Of a stretch of 64,000 nucleotides of DNA, positions 10,240 through 19,092 are shown in pieces. Numbering within the stretch: the first letter of the stretch is position 1; each line of letters begins with the position of its first letter. Origin of the DNA: Hyphomicrobium album (GTDB taxonomy: Bacteria > Pseudomonadota > Alphaproteobacteria > Rhizobiales > Hyphomicrobiaceae); contig NZ_WMBQ01000001.1 in the NCBI RefSeq assembly GCF_009708035.1, positions 1,364,001-1,428,000 on the forward strand, in the 5' to 3' direction. The position numbers were made by a program, and so were the translations under genes. The notes below the pieces were generated by a model, which did no database searches, had not been told where the DNA came from, and saw nothing but the letters and a program-made list of their open reading frames with translations.

Positions 10240-11208
10240 ATGCTTACCGACCGCCGCTCGCTTGTTCTTGGATTGTCGCGCACCCTGCTCGCCAGCATGG
10301 CAGCCGGCGCGGCGGCTCGTTCGGCCGAAATTGCACAAGAAGCTGGACCCGCGTCCGTAGGGTCGACGGGATTACCCGCAGGAGCAGTGAGCCGCTACGT
10401 ACGCCTTAACGACGTGGAGCTGCACTACATCGCCGCCGGCGCAGGCCCGCTGGTGATCCTGCTGCACGGGTGGCCGCAGACCTGGTACGCGTGGCACGCG
10501 ATCATCCCGCGGCTCGCCGAGCGGTTCCGGGTGATCGCTCCCGATCTCCGGGGCACGGGGCTCTCCGAACGGACGCCGGGCGGATACGACAAGCGGACCA
10601 TCGCCGAAGACCTGCGCGCCCTGATCGCCCACGCCGGCGCCTCGCCGGCAGCTGTCGTCGGGCACGACATGGGGGGCAAGGCCGGATACGTTCTGGCTCA
10701 TCTCTTTCCGGATGCGGTGGCGCGGTTGGTGCTTGTCGACTGTCTTCTGCCGGGAACCGAGAACATGGATGCGCTCCGCGGCGGCGCTTGGCACTATGGA
10801 TTCCACATGGCGCCGGAGATGCCGGAAATGCTCACGCGGGGGCGCGAGCGCGCATACATCAGCGCGCAGATCAAGGCATGGTCGCATCGCAGGGATGCCA
10901 TCAGCGAGGCGGCAATCGACGAGTACGCCCGTCACTATGCGGCCCCGGGAGGCATGACCGCCGGCTTCAACTACTACCGCGCGTTGCGTGATGACGCGCC
11001 GTTCGCCGCCACCCTGCGCGGGCGCAAGCTCGCGATGCCGGTCTTGGCCATCACGGGTCGCTTCGGCGTGGGCAACAAGCTTGCCGATGCTCTCAAGGGC
11101 GAGGCCGACCGGCTGACCGCCGTCGTCGTCGAGGACAGCGGGCATTTCGTTGCCGAGGAGGCGCCAGAAACTTTCATCCACGAGCTGCAGCGGTTCCTCG
11201 CCGCCTAA
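10240..11208 (+). CDS. Tat-exported alpha/beta hydrolase, epoxide hydrolase-like
   Basis: An alpha/beta-hydrolase of about 322 residues. The N-terminus TDRRSLVLGLSRTLLASMAAG has the twin-arginine motif and a hydrophobic core, so export by Tat to the periplasm is likely. The fold is marked by HGWPQTWYAWH (oxyanion region), RGTGLSER and the nucleophile elbow GHDMGG. The elbow residue is Asp, as in epoxide hydrolases and haloalkane/fluoroacetate dehalogenases, rather than Ser as in esterases. The catalytic His is in EDSGHFVAEE. The substrate is unknown. I chose ATG 10240 because it puts the Tat motif near the N-terminus; a GTG at 10177 and ATGs at 10201/10204 are upstream alternatives. It is probably controlled by the divergent LysR protein. 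Confidence 0.85.
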   Translation: MLTDRRSLVLGLSRTLLASMAAGAAARSAEIAQEAGPASVGSTGLPAGAVSRYVRLNDVELHYIAAGAGPLVILLHGWPQTWYAWHAIIPRLAERFRVIAPDLRGTGLSERTPGGYDKRTIAEDLRALIAHAGASPAAVVGHDMGGKAGYVLAHLFPDAVARLVLVDCLLPGTENMDALRGGAWHYGFHMAPEMPEMLTRGRERAYISAQIKAWSHRRDAISEAAIDEYARHYAAPGGMTAGFNYYRALRDDAPFAATLRGRKLAMPVLAITGRFGVGNKLADALKGEADRLTAVVVEDSGHFVAEEAPETFIHELQRFLAA

Positions 11209-11243
11209 GCCTCCGCCGGAGGCTGCGGCTGCAAATTGGCAAG

Positions 11244-11675
11244 CTACTGCTGCGGGTAGGTTTCGATCGCTGCGGTGTCACCCCCAGCCGGGCACTTGCG
11301 CTCGCGCGACACGGGCACCTCGTTGCACTCGGCGCCGAAGCTCGCCGTGCCGTCCTCGGTGATCGGCTGCAGCGTCGCCTTGCACAACAGCGACTGGCCG
11401 CCAGGCGTGTCGGCGCGAAGCTGCACGCTGCGCCCGACCGTAACGGGGAAGCGGAACGTGCATCCCTCGCCCATCGGGCGGAGGAGAACGGTGACGACGT
11501 TGTCCTGGCGCGAAATCTGCTCGACCGCGAAGCTGTCGCCGTCGCCGCCGCCGAGCGTCACGACCTGCTGGGGCGCAATCGCGAACGTATCGTCCTGAGA
11601 ATGCGCCAGCGAGACAGGCAACGCCGCAAGGGCAAGAGCTGCAAGACTGGTTCGAACGAGACACGGAAAGCGCAT
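11244..11675 (-). CDS. Small secreted protein, unknown
   Basis: A 143-residue protein with a signal peptide of about 25 residues (ending SLAHS before QDD). The mature part is beta-rich with four cysteines (CTFRFPV, LLCKATL, AECNEVP, RKCPAGG) that could form two disulfides in the periplasm. I do not recognise the family. The gene stands alone, convergent with the Tat-exported hydrolase (35 bases between the stops) and divergent from the next hydrolase. Confidence 0.7.
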   Translation of the reverse strand: MRFPCLVRTSLAALALAALPVSLAHSQDDTFAIAPQQVVTLGGGDGDSFAVEQISRQDNVVTVLLRPMGEGCTFRFPVTVGRSVQLRADTPGGQSLLCKATLQPITEDGTASFGAECNEVPVSRERKCPAGGDTAAIETYPQQ

Positions 11676-11956
11676 TACCGTGAGCCTCTCTTCAGCGCGC
11701 GAAGCATGTTACCTGATCCCCATCACAAAGTCCTTAAGCTCGCGGCTTCTGCACCGATGAAATTCTCCGAACAATCGATGCCGAGCCACAGCTGGGTTCA
11801 TGTTGGTTAAGGAGCGAGGGCGCCGACTGTTCCCTCAGGAACTCCGTTCTCTTATGTCGCAGTCTTGTGACGGCCCTTCAGCGAGGCCACATCGGCGGGG
11901 GAATCGGGCGGTGATATCCTCTCGTCCGCCATATGCTGCGACCATGCCGAGGACCG

Positions 11957-12973
11957 ATGCCGAACATGAGGAAGAGACTGGTCGCCGTGCTTCTCGCGGC
12001 GCTGGCGATGTCATCGTCTCAACTGCGCGCCGACCCCTACCTCGCTGACTTCACCTACCCCTACCCCGTCCAACGCTTCGACTTCCGCTCGCAGGAACAG
12101 GATCTATGGATGTCCTTTATGGACGTCGCCGCCGCGCGGCCGAACGGGCGCACGGTCGTCCTCCTGCACGGCAAGAACTTCTGCGGCGCCACCTGGGAGG
12201 GCGTCGTCCCGGCGCTGTCGGACGCCGGGTATCGCGTCGTCGTCCCCGACCAGGTCGGCTTCTGCCGCTCCGCCAAGCCACGCGCCTACCAGTTCAGCCT
12301 GCACCAGCTCGCCGCCAACACGCACGCGCTGCTCGAGCACCTGAGGGTCGAGACGCCGATCGTGCTCGGCCATTCGATGGGCGGGATGCTCGCCATGCGC
12401 TACGCGCTGATGTACCCGGCCGACACGGGCGCGCTGGTGCTCGTCAATCCGATTGGGCTGGAGGACTGGAAGGCCAAGGGCGTGCCGCTCGCCACCGTCG
12501 ATGAACTCTTCGCCAAGGAGAAAAAGACCACGCGCGAGAGCATCAAGATGTACCAGCAGAAGGTCTACTACGACGGCAAGTGGAAGCCCGAGTACGACCG
12601 CTGGGTCGACATGCTGGCATCGATGTATCTCGGCAAGGATGGCGATCTCGTCGCCTGGAACCAGGCGCTGACCACCGACATGGTGCTGTCGCAGCCGGTG
12701 ATCTACGAGGTCGACAAGATCAAGGTGCCGACTCTGTTGCTCATCGGCATGAAGGACACAACCGCGCTCGGCAAGGACCGTGCCCCGCCCGAGGCCGCCA
12801 AGTCGCTCGGGAACTATGCGGCCCTGGCGCCGGCGGTGGCGAAGCGCATCGAGGGATCGTCGCTCGTCACCTTCAATGACCTCGGCCACTCGCCGCAGGT
12901 CGAGGACCGCGCTCGCTTCAATGCCGCGCTGCTGAAGGGGCTGGAGGCGCTGCCGGCGGCCGCTAAGCGGTAA
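11957..12973 (+). CDS. Exported alpha/beta hydrolase
   Basis: A 338-residue alpha/beta-fold hydrolase with an N-terminal signal peptide (MRKRLVAVLLAALAMSSS, cleavage near LRA). The serine nucleophile elbow is GHSMGG, the oxyanion loop LLHGKNFCGATW, an acidic residue follows in LLIGMKDTT, and the His is in FNDLGHSPQVED. This is an esterase/lipase-like Ser-Asp-His enzyme, unlike the Asp-nucleophile hydrolase upstream. The start at 11957 has GAGGA 4 bases upstream; a start at 11966 would also give a normal signal peptide. The substrate is unknown and no partner genes suggest a pathway. Confidence 0.87.
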   Translation: MPNMRKRLVAVLLAALAMSSSQLRADPYLADFTYPYPVQRFDFRSQEQDLWMSFMDVAAARPNGRTVVLLHGKNFCGATWEGVVPALSDAGYRVVVPDQVGFCRSAKPRAYQFSLHQLAANTHALLEHLRVETPIVLGHSMGGMLAMRYALMYPADTGALVLVNPIGLEDWKAKGVPLATVDELFAKEKKTTRESIKMYQQKVYYDGKWKPEYDRWVDMLASMYLGKDGDLVAWNQALTTDMVLSQPVIYEVDKIKVPTLLLIGMKDTTALGKDRAPPEAAKSLGNYAALAPAVAKRIEGSSLVTFNDLGHSPQVEDRARFNAALLKGLEALPAAAKR

Positions 12974-13113
12974 TCGCATACCAGTTCAGCCGAACTGCAC
13001 CTTTACATTTGAACCTCGGGAAGTGACCCAGGGTTCACTCTGTCGCCAAACCTTGTGTCCCCGGGTGCGGCCGCACATGTTCAATAGGTAGCCCGTCCCC
13101 GCCGGAGTCCAGC

Positions 13114-15555
13114 ATGTCCACCAATCCCCACCGAATTTCCGGCATCGACAGCGAACACCAGCAGCCGCCCCGCAGCAGCGGCAAACCTGCTCCGGCAGAG
13201 ACCTTCGATCAAAAGCCGAGGATGACGGACCAGCCCTTCAAGGGCGTGCGCCGCATGACGATCAAGCACGCCGTTGCCGGCGTCGAAGACTACAAGGGTC
13301 CGGCCGGCGGCTGGGGTGCTCTCAAGGCCGTCGCCAAGGCGCTGAGCCACGAGATGGCAGTGCCGCGCGACGTGCGCAGCCTGCTGTCCATGAACCAGCC
13401 GACCGGCTTCGATTGTCCCGGCTGCGCTTGGCCAGACCCGCGGCATACCTCGTCCTTCGAGTTCTGCGAGAACGGCGCCAAGGCGGTGGCGTGGGAGGCA
13501 ACGAGCAAGCGCACGACGCCTGAATTCTTCGCCGCGCACACGGTCTCCGAATTGTGGAACTGGTCCGACTACGCGCTGGAGGGCGAGGGCCGGCTGACGC
13601 ATCCGATGGCCTACGACCACGCCACGGATACCTATCAACCGATCGCCTGGGAGGAAGCGTTTGCGCGTATTGGCGGCGCGCTCCAGGCGCTGCCCGATCC
13701 AAACATGGCGGAGTTCTACACCTCGGGCCGCACTTCCAACGAAGCAGCATTCCTCTACCAGCTCTTCGTGCGCGAGTACGGAACCAACAACTTCCCCGAC
13801 TGCTCCAACATGTGCCACGAGGCGACGAGCGTCGGACTGCCGGACTCGATCGGCGTCGGCAAGGGCACGGTGACGCTCGAGGATTTCGACCACGCGGATG
13901 CGATCTTCTGCATCGGCCACAACCCCGGCACCAACCATCCGCGCATGCTCGCCACGTTACGCGAGGCCTCCAAGCGCGGCTGCAGGATCGTGGTGTTCAA
14001 CCCGCTGCGCGAACGCGGGCTCGAGCGTTTCCAGGCCCCTCAGAACCCGTTCGAGATGGTGACGCTCGGCTCGACGCCCATCGCCTCGTCCTACTACCAG
14101 GTCGGCATTGGCGGCGACGTCGCCGTCCTCAAGGGCATGATGAAGGCCCTGCTCGAAATGGACCGCGCCGAAATCACGGCCGGCAGGCAGGGCATTCTCG
14201 ATCGCGAGTTCATTGCCGAGCACACGCGGGGCTTCGACGCACTCGTCGCCAACATCGACGCGACCGATTGGAAGCAGATCGAGCGCTATTCGGCGCTACC
14301 GCGCGCCGACATCGAGTCGGCGGCCAAGGTTTACGCCGAGGCCGAGCGCGTCATCATCTGCTACGGCATGGGCATCACGCAGCACCGCCACGGCACATCG
14401 AATGTCAACCAGATCGCCAACCTGCTGATGATGCGCGGCAACATCGGCAAGGAAGGCGCCGGCATCTGTCCGCTGCGCGGGCACTCCAACGTGCAGGGCG
14501 ACCGAACCGTCGGCATCACCGAGATACCGTCGAAGGAGCTGCTCGACAATCTCGAAGCGACTTTCCCCATCAAGGTGCCGCGCGCCAAGGGCCACAACGC
14601 GGTGGAGGCCATCGAGGCGATCGTCAATGGCCATTCGAAGGCTCTCATCTGTCTCGGCGGCAATCTGGCGGTCGCGATGTCCGATCCTGACGTGACCTTC
14701 CCGGCGATGCGCCAGCTCGACCTTGCCGTGCACATCGCGACCAAGCTGAACCGGTCGCACCTGCTCATCGCCAAGGAAAGCATCATCCTGCCGTGCCTCG
14801 GTCGGACGGAGCTCGACATCCAGGCGACCGGGCGGCAGAGCGTGACGGTCGAAGATTCCATGGCGATGGTGCATGCCTCGTCGGGTGGACTGAAACCCGC
14901 GTCGGAACACTTGAAGTCGGAGCCGGCCATCGTGGCCGAGATGGCGCTTGCGACGATACCTGCCACGAAGGTCAACTGGCGCGAGCTCATCGCCGACTAC
15001 GGCCGCATCCGCGACAAGATCGAGGCGGTTTTCGCGGACTTCTCGGATTTCAATAAGCGCGTCGCCGAACCCGGCGGGTTCCGCTTGTCCGTTCCCGCTT
15101 CCGAGCGCGTATGGAAGACGAAATCGGGGAAGGCCGAGTTTCTCGTGGTCGGCGGGCTGGAGGAAGACCCGCGTTGTGAGCAGCCGGGCGCCCTCATCCT
15201 CGCGACCGTGCGCAGTCACGATCAGTACAATACGACGATCTACGGCCTCGATGATCGCTATCGCGGCATCACCGGACGCCGCGACATCATTTTCATGAAT
15301 GCCGCCGACCTCGAAACGCGTGGACTGCAGCACGGCGACGTGGTCGACATCGAAACGCTCTGCAATGAAGGGGAGGAAGCGCGCACGCTGTCGGGTTTGA
15401 CGGCGGTGGCCTTCGACATCGCAGCAGGCTCCGTCGCCACGTACTATCCAGAAGCCAACAGCCTCATCGCCATCGACAACTACGACCGGCGCAGCGGCAC
15501 GCCCTCGTACAAGTCGGTCCCGGTCGCCGTGAAGCGCGCCGCGCCCCAGATCTAG
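13114..15555 (+). CDS. FdhF/YdeP-family molybdopterin oxidoreductase
   Basis: An 813-residue molybdopterin enzyme of the formate dehydrogenase H-like (FdhF/YdeP) family. The N-terminus has the cysteine pair C101/C104 in GFDCPGCAWP. The catalytic region reads SNMCHEATSVGL, with the Cys-His pair where FdhF has Sec/Cys-His, so the residue that binds molybdenum should be cysteine. The C-terminal pterin-binding domain (TVRSHDQYNTTIYG, GLQHGDVVDIET) is complete. No Tat signal is present, so it is probably cytoplasmic. E. coli YdeP is linked to acid resistance, but true substrates in this family are uncertain. No formate dehydrogenase beta or gamma subunits are adjacent. CGGAG lies 7 bases before the ATG. 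Confidence 0.93.
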   Translation: MSTNPHRISGIDSEHQQPPRSSGKPAPAETFDQKPRMTDQPFKGVRRMTIKHAVAGVEDYKGPAGGWGALKAVAKALSHEMAVPRDVRSLLSMNQPTGFDCPGCAWPDPRHTSSFEFCENGAKAVAWEATSKRTTPEFFAAHTVSELWNWSDYALEGEGRLTHPMAYDHATDTYQPIAWEEAFARIGGALQALPDPNMAEFYTSGRTSNEAAFLYQLFVREYGTNNFPDCSNMCHEATSVGLPDSIGVGKGTVTLEDFDHADAIFCIGHNPGTNHPRMLATLREASKRGCRIVVFNPLRERGLERFQAPQNPFEMVTLGSTPIASSYYQVGIGGDVAVLKGMMKALLEMDRAEITAGRQGILDREFIAEHTRGFDALVANIDATDWKQIERYSALPRADIESAAKVYAEAERVIICYGMGITQHRHGTSNVNQIANLLMMRGNIGKEGAGICPLRGHSNVQGDRTVGITEIPSKELLDNLEATFPIKVPRAKGHNAVEAIEAIVNGHSKALICLGGNLAVAMSDPDVTFPAMRQLDLAVHIATKLNRSHLLIAKESIILPCLGRTELDIQATGRQSVTVEDSMAMVHASSGGLKPASEHLKSEPAIVAEMALATIPATKVNWRELIADYGRIRDKIEAVFADFSDFNKRVAEPGGFRLSVPASERVWKTKSGKAEFLVVGGLEEDPRCEQPGALILATVRSHDQYNTTIYGLDDRYRGITGRRDIIFMNAADLETRGLQHGDVVDIETLCNEGEEARTLSGLTAVAFDIAAGSVATYYPEANSLIAIDNYDRRSGTPSYKSVPVAVKRAAPQI

Positions 15556-15717
15556 GACCGCGACCGCTTCGCCCGCGCTGCTGAAGGGACTAGATGCCTC
15601 GGGCCGGCGGCGAATAGACAGACACGGAAGTCTTCCGCCGCTTTTGTGATTTGTGTGTCCATCCGGGCCGACCTATCGTTCCCTGAGAACGCCAGAAGGC
15701 GTCCTGGGGGGGCGGCT

Positions 15718-16116
15718 TTGACAGCAGCGCAACACCCTGCCGCGTCGCATCACCTGCCGTGGTTTCTGACGGCGCCGGGCGAATCCGACGTGCTGTTCAC
15801 GATCACCACGATCATGCTGCTGCTCATCGTGTTCGGCCTTGGCGTCGTGTTCTTCCGGCTGCACTCGCTGCCCGAGCGCCTCGGCCACAAGAAGCTCCAG
15901 TTCGAAATCGTCGCCGTCCTCTGCCTGCTGTCGCTGTTCACGCACGTCCACCTTTTCTGGGTGGTGGCACTGCTGCTGGCGCTCATCGATCTGCCCGATT
16001 TCCAGACGCCGCTGCGAAGCATGGCAGACTCGCTCGGGCGCTTGGCGAACGGTGGCAGCGCCGAACCTCCGCAAGACCCGCCGAAACCCGCGACGCCCGC
16101 CGAGCCGGGAGCCTAG
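15718..16116 (+). CDS. Small inner-membrane protein upstream of HlyD
   Basis: A 132-residue protein with two to three hydrophobic segments (about residues 26-46, 60-80 and 79-95) and a Pro-rich cytoplasmic tail (QDPPKPATPAEPGA). I take the TTG at 15718 as start because a G-rich site (CCTGGGGGGG) precedes it; an in-frame ATG at 15646 would add 24 residues of unlikely sequence. It ends 3 bases before the HlyD gene and so is surely cotranscribed with it. The layout resembles E. coli YiaW-YiaV or AaeX-AaeA, where a tiny membrane protein precedes a membrane-fusion protein, but I cannot show homology. Confidence 0.7.
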   Translation: MTAAQHPAASHHLPWFLTAPGESDVLFTITTIMLLLIVFGLGVVFFRLHSLPERLGHKKLQFEIVAVLCLLSLFTHVHLFWVVALLLALIDLPDFQTPLRSMADSLGRLANGGSAEPPQDPPKPATPAEPGA

Positions 16117-16119
16117 CCC

Positions 16120-17340
16120 ATGCTCGAAGTCGCGCTTTGCTCGCTGTTCACGATCCTGCCCGACTTCCTCTTCCGGCGTTATTGGCAGGGCCGCCAGATC
16201 ACGATGTACTCGATCTGGTACGAGCTGCGTTGGGGCCTAACCGCCTGCCTGATGCTGACGGTCGTTCTGATCACCATCATCTTCTATTACCATCCCTCGA
16301 CCACTTCCGCGGCGCCGCTGTTCCGCACGGTGGCGATCCTGCCCGAGACCAACGGGCGCGTGAGCGAGATCTTCGTCAAGTGGCGCGACAAGATCGAGAA
16401 GGGCGCCCCGATCTTCAAACTCGACAGCACCAAACAAGAGGCCGACCTCGAGTTGGCGAAGCGGCGGATCGTCGAGGTGGATGCAGCGATGGTCATGGCG
16501 CAGGCCGACATCGCCGCCGCGGAAGGCAAGATCATCGAGGCGAAAGGCGCCCTGCAGCAGGCGCAGGATGAGCTCGACACCAAGCAGGAACTCCGGCAGC
16601 GCAACGCCGGCGTCGTCGCCGAGCGCGAAATTGAGCGTCTCACTGTCATGCTCGACGGGCGCAAGGGTGCGGTTGCCGGCGCCGACGCCGCCAAGCAGGC
16701 CGCCGAGACGCGCCTGTCGACTTTGCTGCCGGCGCAGAAGGCCAGCGCCGATGCCGCCCTCAAGCAGGCCCAGGTCGAACTCGACAAGACCGTCGTATAT
16801 GCCGGGTTCTCGGGCCTGGTAGAGCAGTTCACGCTGCGCGTCGGCGACATCGTCAATCCGTTCATGCGCCCGGCGGGCCTGCTGATCCCCGCAGAGGCCG
16901 GGCGCCAGCAACTTACCGCCGGTTTCAACCAGATCGAAGCGCAAGTGATGCGGGTCGGCATGCCCGCGGAAGCCACCTGTGCCTCCAAGCCCATGGTCAT
17001 TATTCCTATGGTCGTCACCGGAGTGCAGGACTACATCGCTTCCGGCCAGTTCCGCTCGGCCGAGCAGTTGATCGACGTGCAGCAGCTGGCCAAACCCGGC
17101 ACGCTCCTGGTTTTCCTGGAGCCGCTCTACGAGGGCGGGCTCGATGGCGTGACGCCCGGCTCCAGCTGCATCGCCAATGCCTACACGAACAATCACGACC
17201 GGCTGGAGAAGGAGGATCTCGGCTTCTTCCACAGCCTATTTCTTCACATGGTCGACACGGTCGGCGTGGTGCACGCCCTCATTCTGCGCGCCCAAGCCTT
17301 GCTGCTACCGGTTAGGACGCTGGTCCTACAGGGGCACTGA
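16120..17340 (+). CDS. HlyD-family membrane fusion protein
   Basis: A 406-residue periplasmic adaptor anchored by one membrane helix (about residues 40-57). A split biotinyl-lipoyl-like domain (ETNGRVSEIFVKWRDKIEKGAPIFKLD and later VYAGFSGLVEQFTLRVGDIVNP) flanks a long coiled-coil hairpin (about 100-215) rich in Ala, Gln and Glu. Such proteins join an inner-membrane exporter to the outer membrane. Here the neighbours are a small membrane protein 3 bases upstream and an AI-2E-type permease 27 bases downstream, so the partner exporter is not a standard ABC, MFS or RND protein. The transported substrate is unknown. Confidence 0.88.
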   Translation: MLEVALCSLFTILPDFLFRRYWQGRQITMYSIWYELRWGLTACLMLTVVLITIIFYYHPSTTSAAPLFRTVAILPETNGRVSEIFVKWRDKIEKGAPIFKLDSTKQEADLELAKRRIVEVDAAMVMAQADIAAAEGKIIEAKGALQQAQDELDTKQELRQRNAGVVAEREIERLTVMLDGRKGAVAGADAAKQAAETRLSTLLPAQKASADAALKQAQVELDKTVVYAGFSGLVEQFTLRVGDIVNPFMRPAGLLIPAEAGRQQLTAGFNQIEAQVMRVGMPAEATCASKPMVIIPMVVTGVQDYIASGQFRSAEQLIDVQQLAKPGTLLVFLEPLYEGGLDGVTPGSSCIANAYTNNHDRLEKEDLGFFHSLFLHMVDTVGVVHALILRAQALLLPVRTLVLQGH

Positions 17341-17367
17341 CGCGCCTGGCTCTGCGGAGTGGAATGA

Positions 17368-18453
17368 ATGGCGTCGGCCGACAGTGAAAAACTCCGCAGC
17401 ATCGGAATTTCGATCATCGCCGTCGGCGTCGTCATCGCCGGGCTGGTGCTGGGCCGCTCGTTCCTCATCCCGCTCGCCATCGCCGTCCTCCTGTGGAACC
17501 TGCTGGAGGCCCTGATCGACGGCTTCCGGCGCGTCGGCATCGGCCGCGTGCGGCTTCCACGCTCGATCGCGGCATTGCTCGCGATCGCCGCGGTGAGCTT
17601 TTTCGTCTACCTGATCGTCAACATCCTCCTCGCCCAGGGTGGCGCCGTCGCCGAAGCATGGCCGCACTACGGGGAGCGATTGAAGTCCATCGCTGCGGAT
17701 CTGGCGCTATGGCTCGGTCCCGATTACTCGGCGAAGGTCAGGGAGGTGATCGGGAGAGTCGATCTGACGCGGCACGCGGCCGGTCTCTTTGTCACCGCGC
17801 AGTCGTTGCTCCTCAACGCGATCCTCATCGTGCTGTACGTCGGCTTCCTGATGGGCGAGCGGCGCTATGTGAGCCAGAAGATCGCCGCGCTATTTCCGGA
17901 CGCGGGCCAGGCGCGCGACACCGACAAGATGCTGTCGGCGATTTCCGGCGGCATTCGCCGTTACATCTGGATCAAGACGCTCATCAGCCTTCTCACCGCG
18001 CTCCTAAGCTACGCGGTCCTGCGCGGCTTGGGTGTCGACTTCGCCGAAACCTGGGCGCTGCTGATCTTCTTCCTCAACTACATTCCCAACATCGGCTCCG
18101 TCATCGGCGTAATTTTTCCGACCGTGCTCGCGCTCGTTCAATTCGACACGCTCGTGCCGTTCTTCACCATCGGTATCGGGCTCACGGCCATTCAGCTGAT
18201 CATCGGCAACGTCGTCGACCCCATGCTCACCGGCCGGTCGCTCAACATGAGCTCCTTTGCCATCGTTCTGCTGCTCGCCTTCTGGGGAACGATCTGGGGC
18301 GTGGTCGGCATGTTCCTGTGCGTGCCGATCATGATGCTCATGATGATCGTGTGCGCCAACGTGCCGAGTTGGCGTTGGGTAGCCGTCTTGCTCTCCAAGG
18401 ACGGCCGCATCGACGTGCAGCCGCCCGGCCCCATTCCGAACTCACAGAGATAG
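17368..18453 (+). CDS. AI-2E family transporter (TqsA/PerM-like)
   Basis: A 361-residue membrane protein of the AI-2E exporter superfamily (PF01594). It has about eight membrane helices, beginning with IGISIIAVGVVIAGLVLGRSF, and the conserved C-terminal block LNYIPNIGSVIGVIFP followed by GNVVDPMLTGRSLNMS, which is diagnostic. Members export autoinducer-2 or other small solutes or act as ion antiporters, so the substrate here is open. It is the last gene of the small-membrane-protein/HlyD/AI-2E unit. Its 3' end overlaps the convergent response-regulator gene by 12 bases. Confidence 0.88.
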   Translation: MASADSEKLRSIGISIIAVGVVIAGLVLGRSFLIPLAIAVLLWNLLEALIDGFRRVGIGRVRLPRSIAALLAIAAVSFFVYLIVNILLAQGGAVAEAWPHYGERLKSIAADLALWLGPDYSAKVREVIGRVDLTRHAAGLFVTAQSLLLNAILIVLYVGFLMGERRYVSQKIAALFPDAGQARDTDKMLSAISGGIRRYIWIKTLISLLTALLSYAVLRGLGVDFAETWALLIFFLNYIPNIGSVIGVIFPTVLALVQFDTLVPFFTIGIGLTAIQLIIGNVVDPMLTGRSLNMSSFAIVLLLAFWGTIWGVVGMFLCVPIMMLMMIVCANVPSWRWVAVLLSKDGRIDVQPPGPIPNSQR

Positions 18454-19092
18454 CGGCTCGACCAGCCCTTGCCGCATGCAGAGATAGACGAGCTCGATAT
18501 CGGAGCGAACTCCGAGCTTAGATTTGATCTCGTAGTGGTAGTTGGCCACGGTCTTGGGGCTGAGGTTGAAGGCGGCGGCGATCTCGTCCGTCGATTTGGC
18601 CTCGAGGATCATGCGCAGGATCTCGAACTCGCGCGGCGACAGCTCGTCCACAGCGGAAGCCTCGCCGCACAGCCGGTTCGTGGCGATGGCGGCGTTGATT
18701 TCCGCGCAAAGGGCGGGCCGACCCGCGAACACGCTGCGGATCGCGCTCACCAGCATGTCGGGCGGGCTGCTCTTCGTCACATAGCCCCGCGCACCGGCGC
18801 GAAACGCCTGCTGCGCGTAGGTGGCGCTCGCGTGCATGGTGAAGATGAGGATGCGGGCGTCGGGGTCGCGCTGGCGTATCTGCCGGACAAGGTCGATGCC
18901 GCCTCGCCCGGGCATCGAGATGTCGGCGACGACGACGTCCGGATTGCAGGTCTTGAAGGCTTGGTAGCCGGAGGCGGCATCGTCTGCCTCGGCGACGACG
19001 GCGATGCCCGGCTGCATCTCGATCAGCCGGCGGTAGCCCTCGCGCACCACGGCGTGATCGTCGACCAGCAGGATGCGAATGCTCGCCGCCAT
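18442..19092 (-). CDS. NarL/FixJ-type response regulator
   Basis: A 216-residue two-component response regulator. The receiver domain has acidic residues D11/D12, phospho-acceptor D57 in VVVADISMPG, Thr in IFTMHA and Lys in YVTKSSP. The C-terminal LuxR-type helix-turn-helix reads LSPREFEILRMILEAKSTDE then IAAAFNLSPKTVANY (about 150-185). It is translated from an ATG that shares one base with the TAA stop of the kinase gene, so the two are translationally coupled. Targets are unknown; the divergently placed secreted cupin upstream of the kinase is a candidate. Confidence 0.93.
   Translation of the reverse strand: MAASIRILLVDDHAVVREGYRRLIEMQPGIAVVAEADDAASGYQAFKTCNPDVVVADISMPGRGGIDLVRQIRQRDPDARILIFTMHASATYAQQAFRAGARGYVTKSSPPDMLVSAIRSVFAGRPALCAEINAAIATNRLCGEASAVDELSPREFEILRMILEAKSTDEIAAAFNLSPKTVANYHYEIKSKLGVRSDIELVYLCMRQGLVEPLSL

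Noticed and set aside
13081..13938. Minus-strand open frame across the start of the molybdoenzyme gene
   Set aside because: Antisense to a confident gene and of shadow-like composition.
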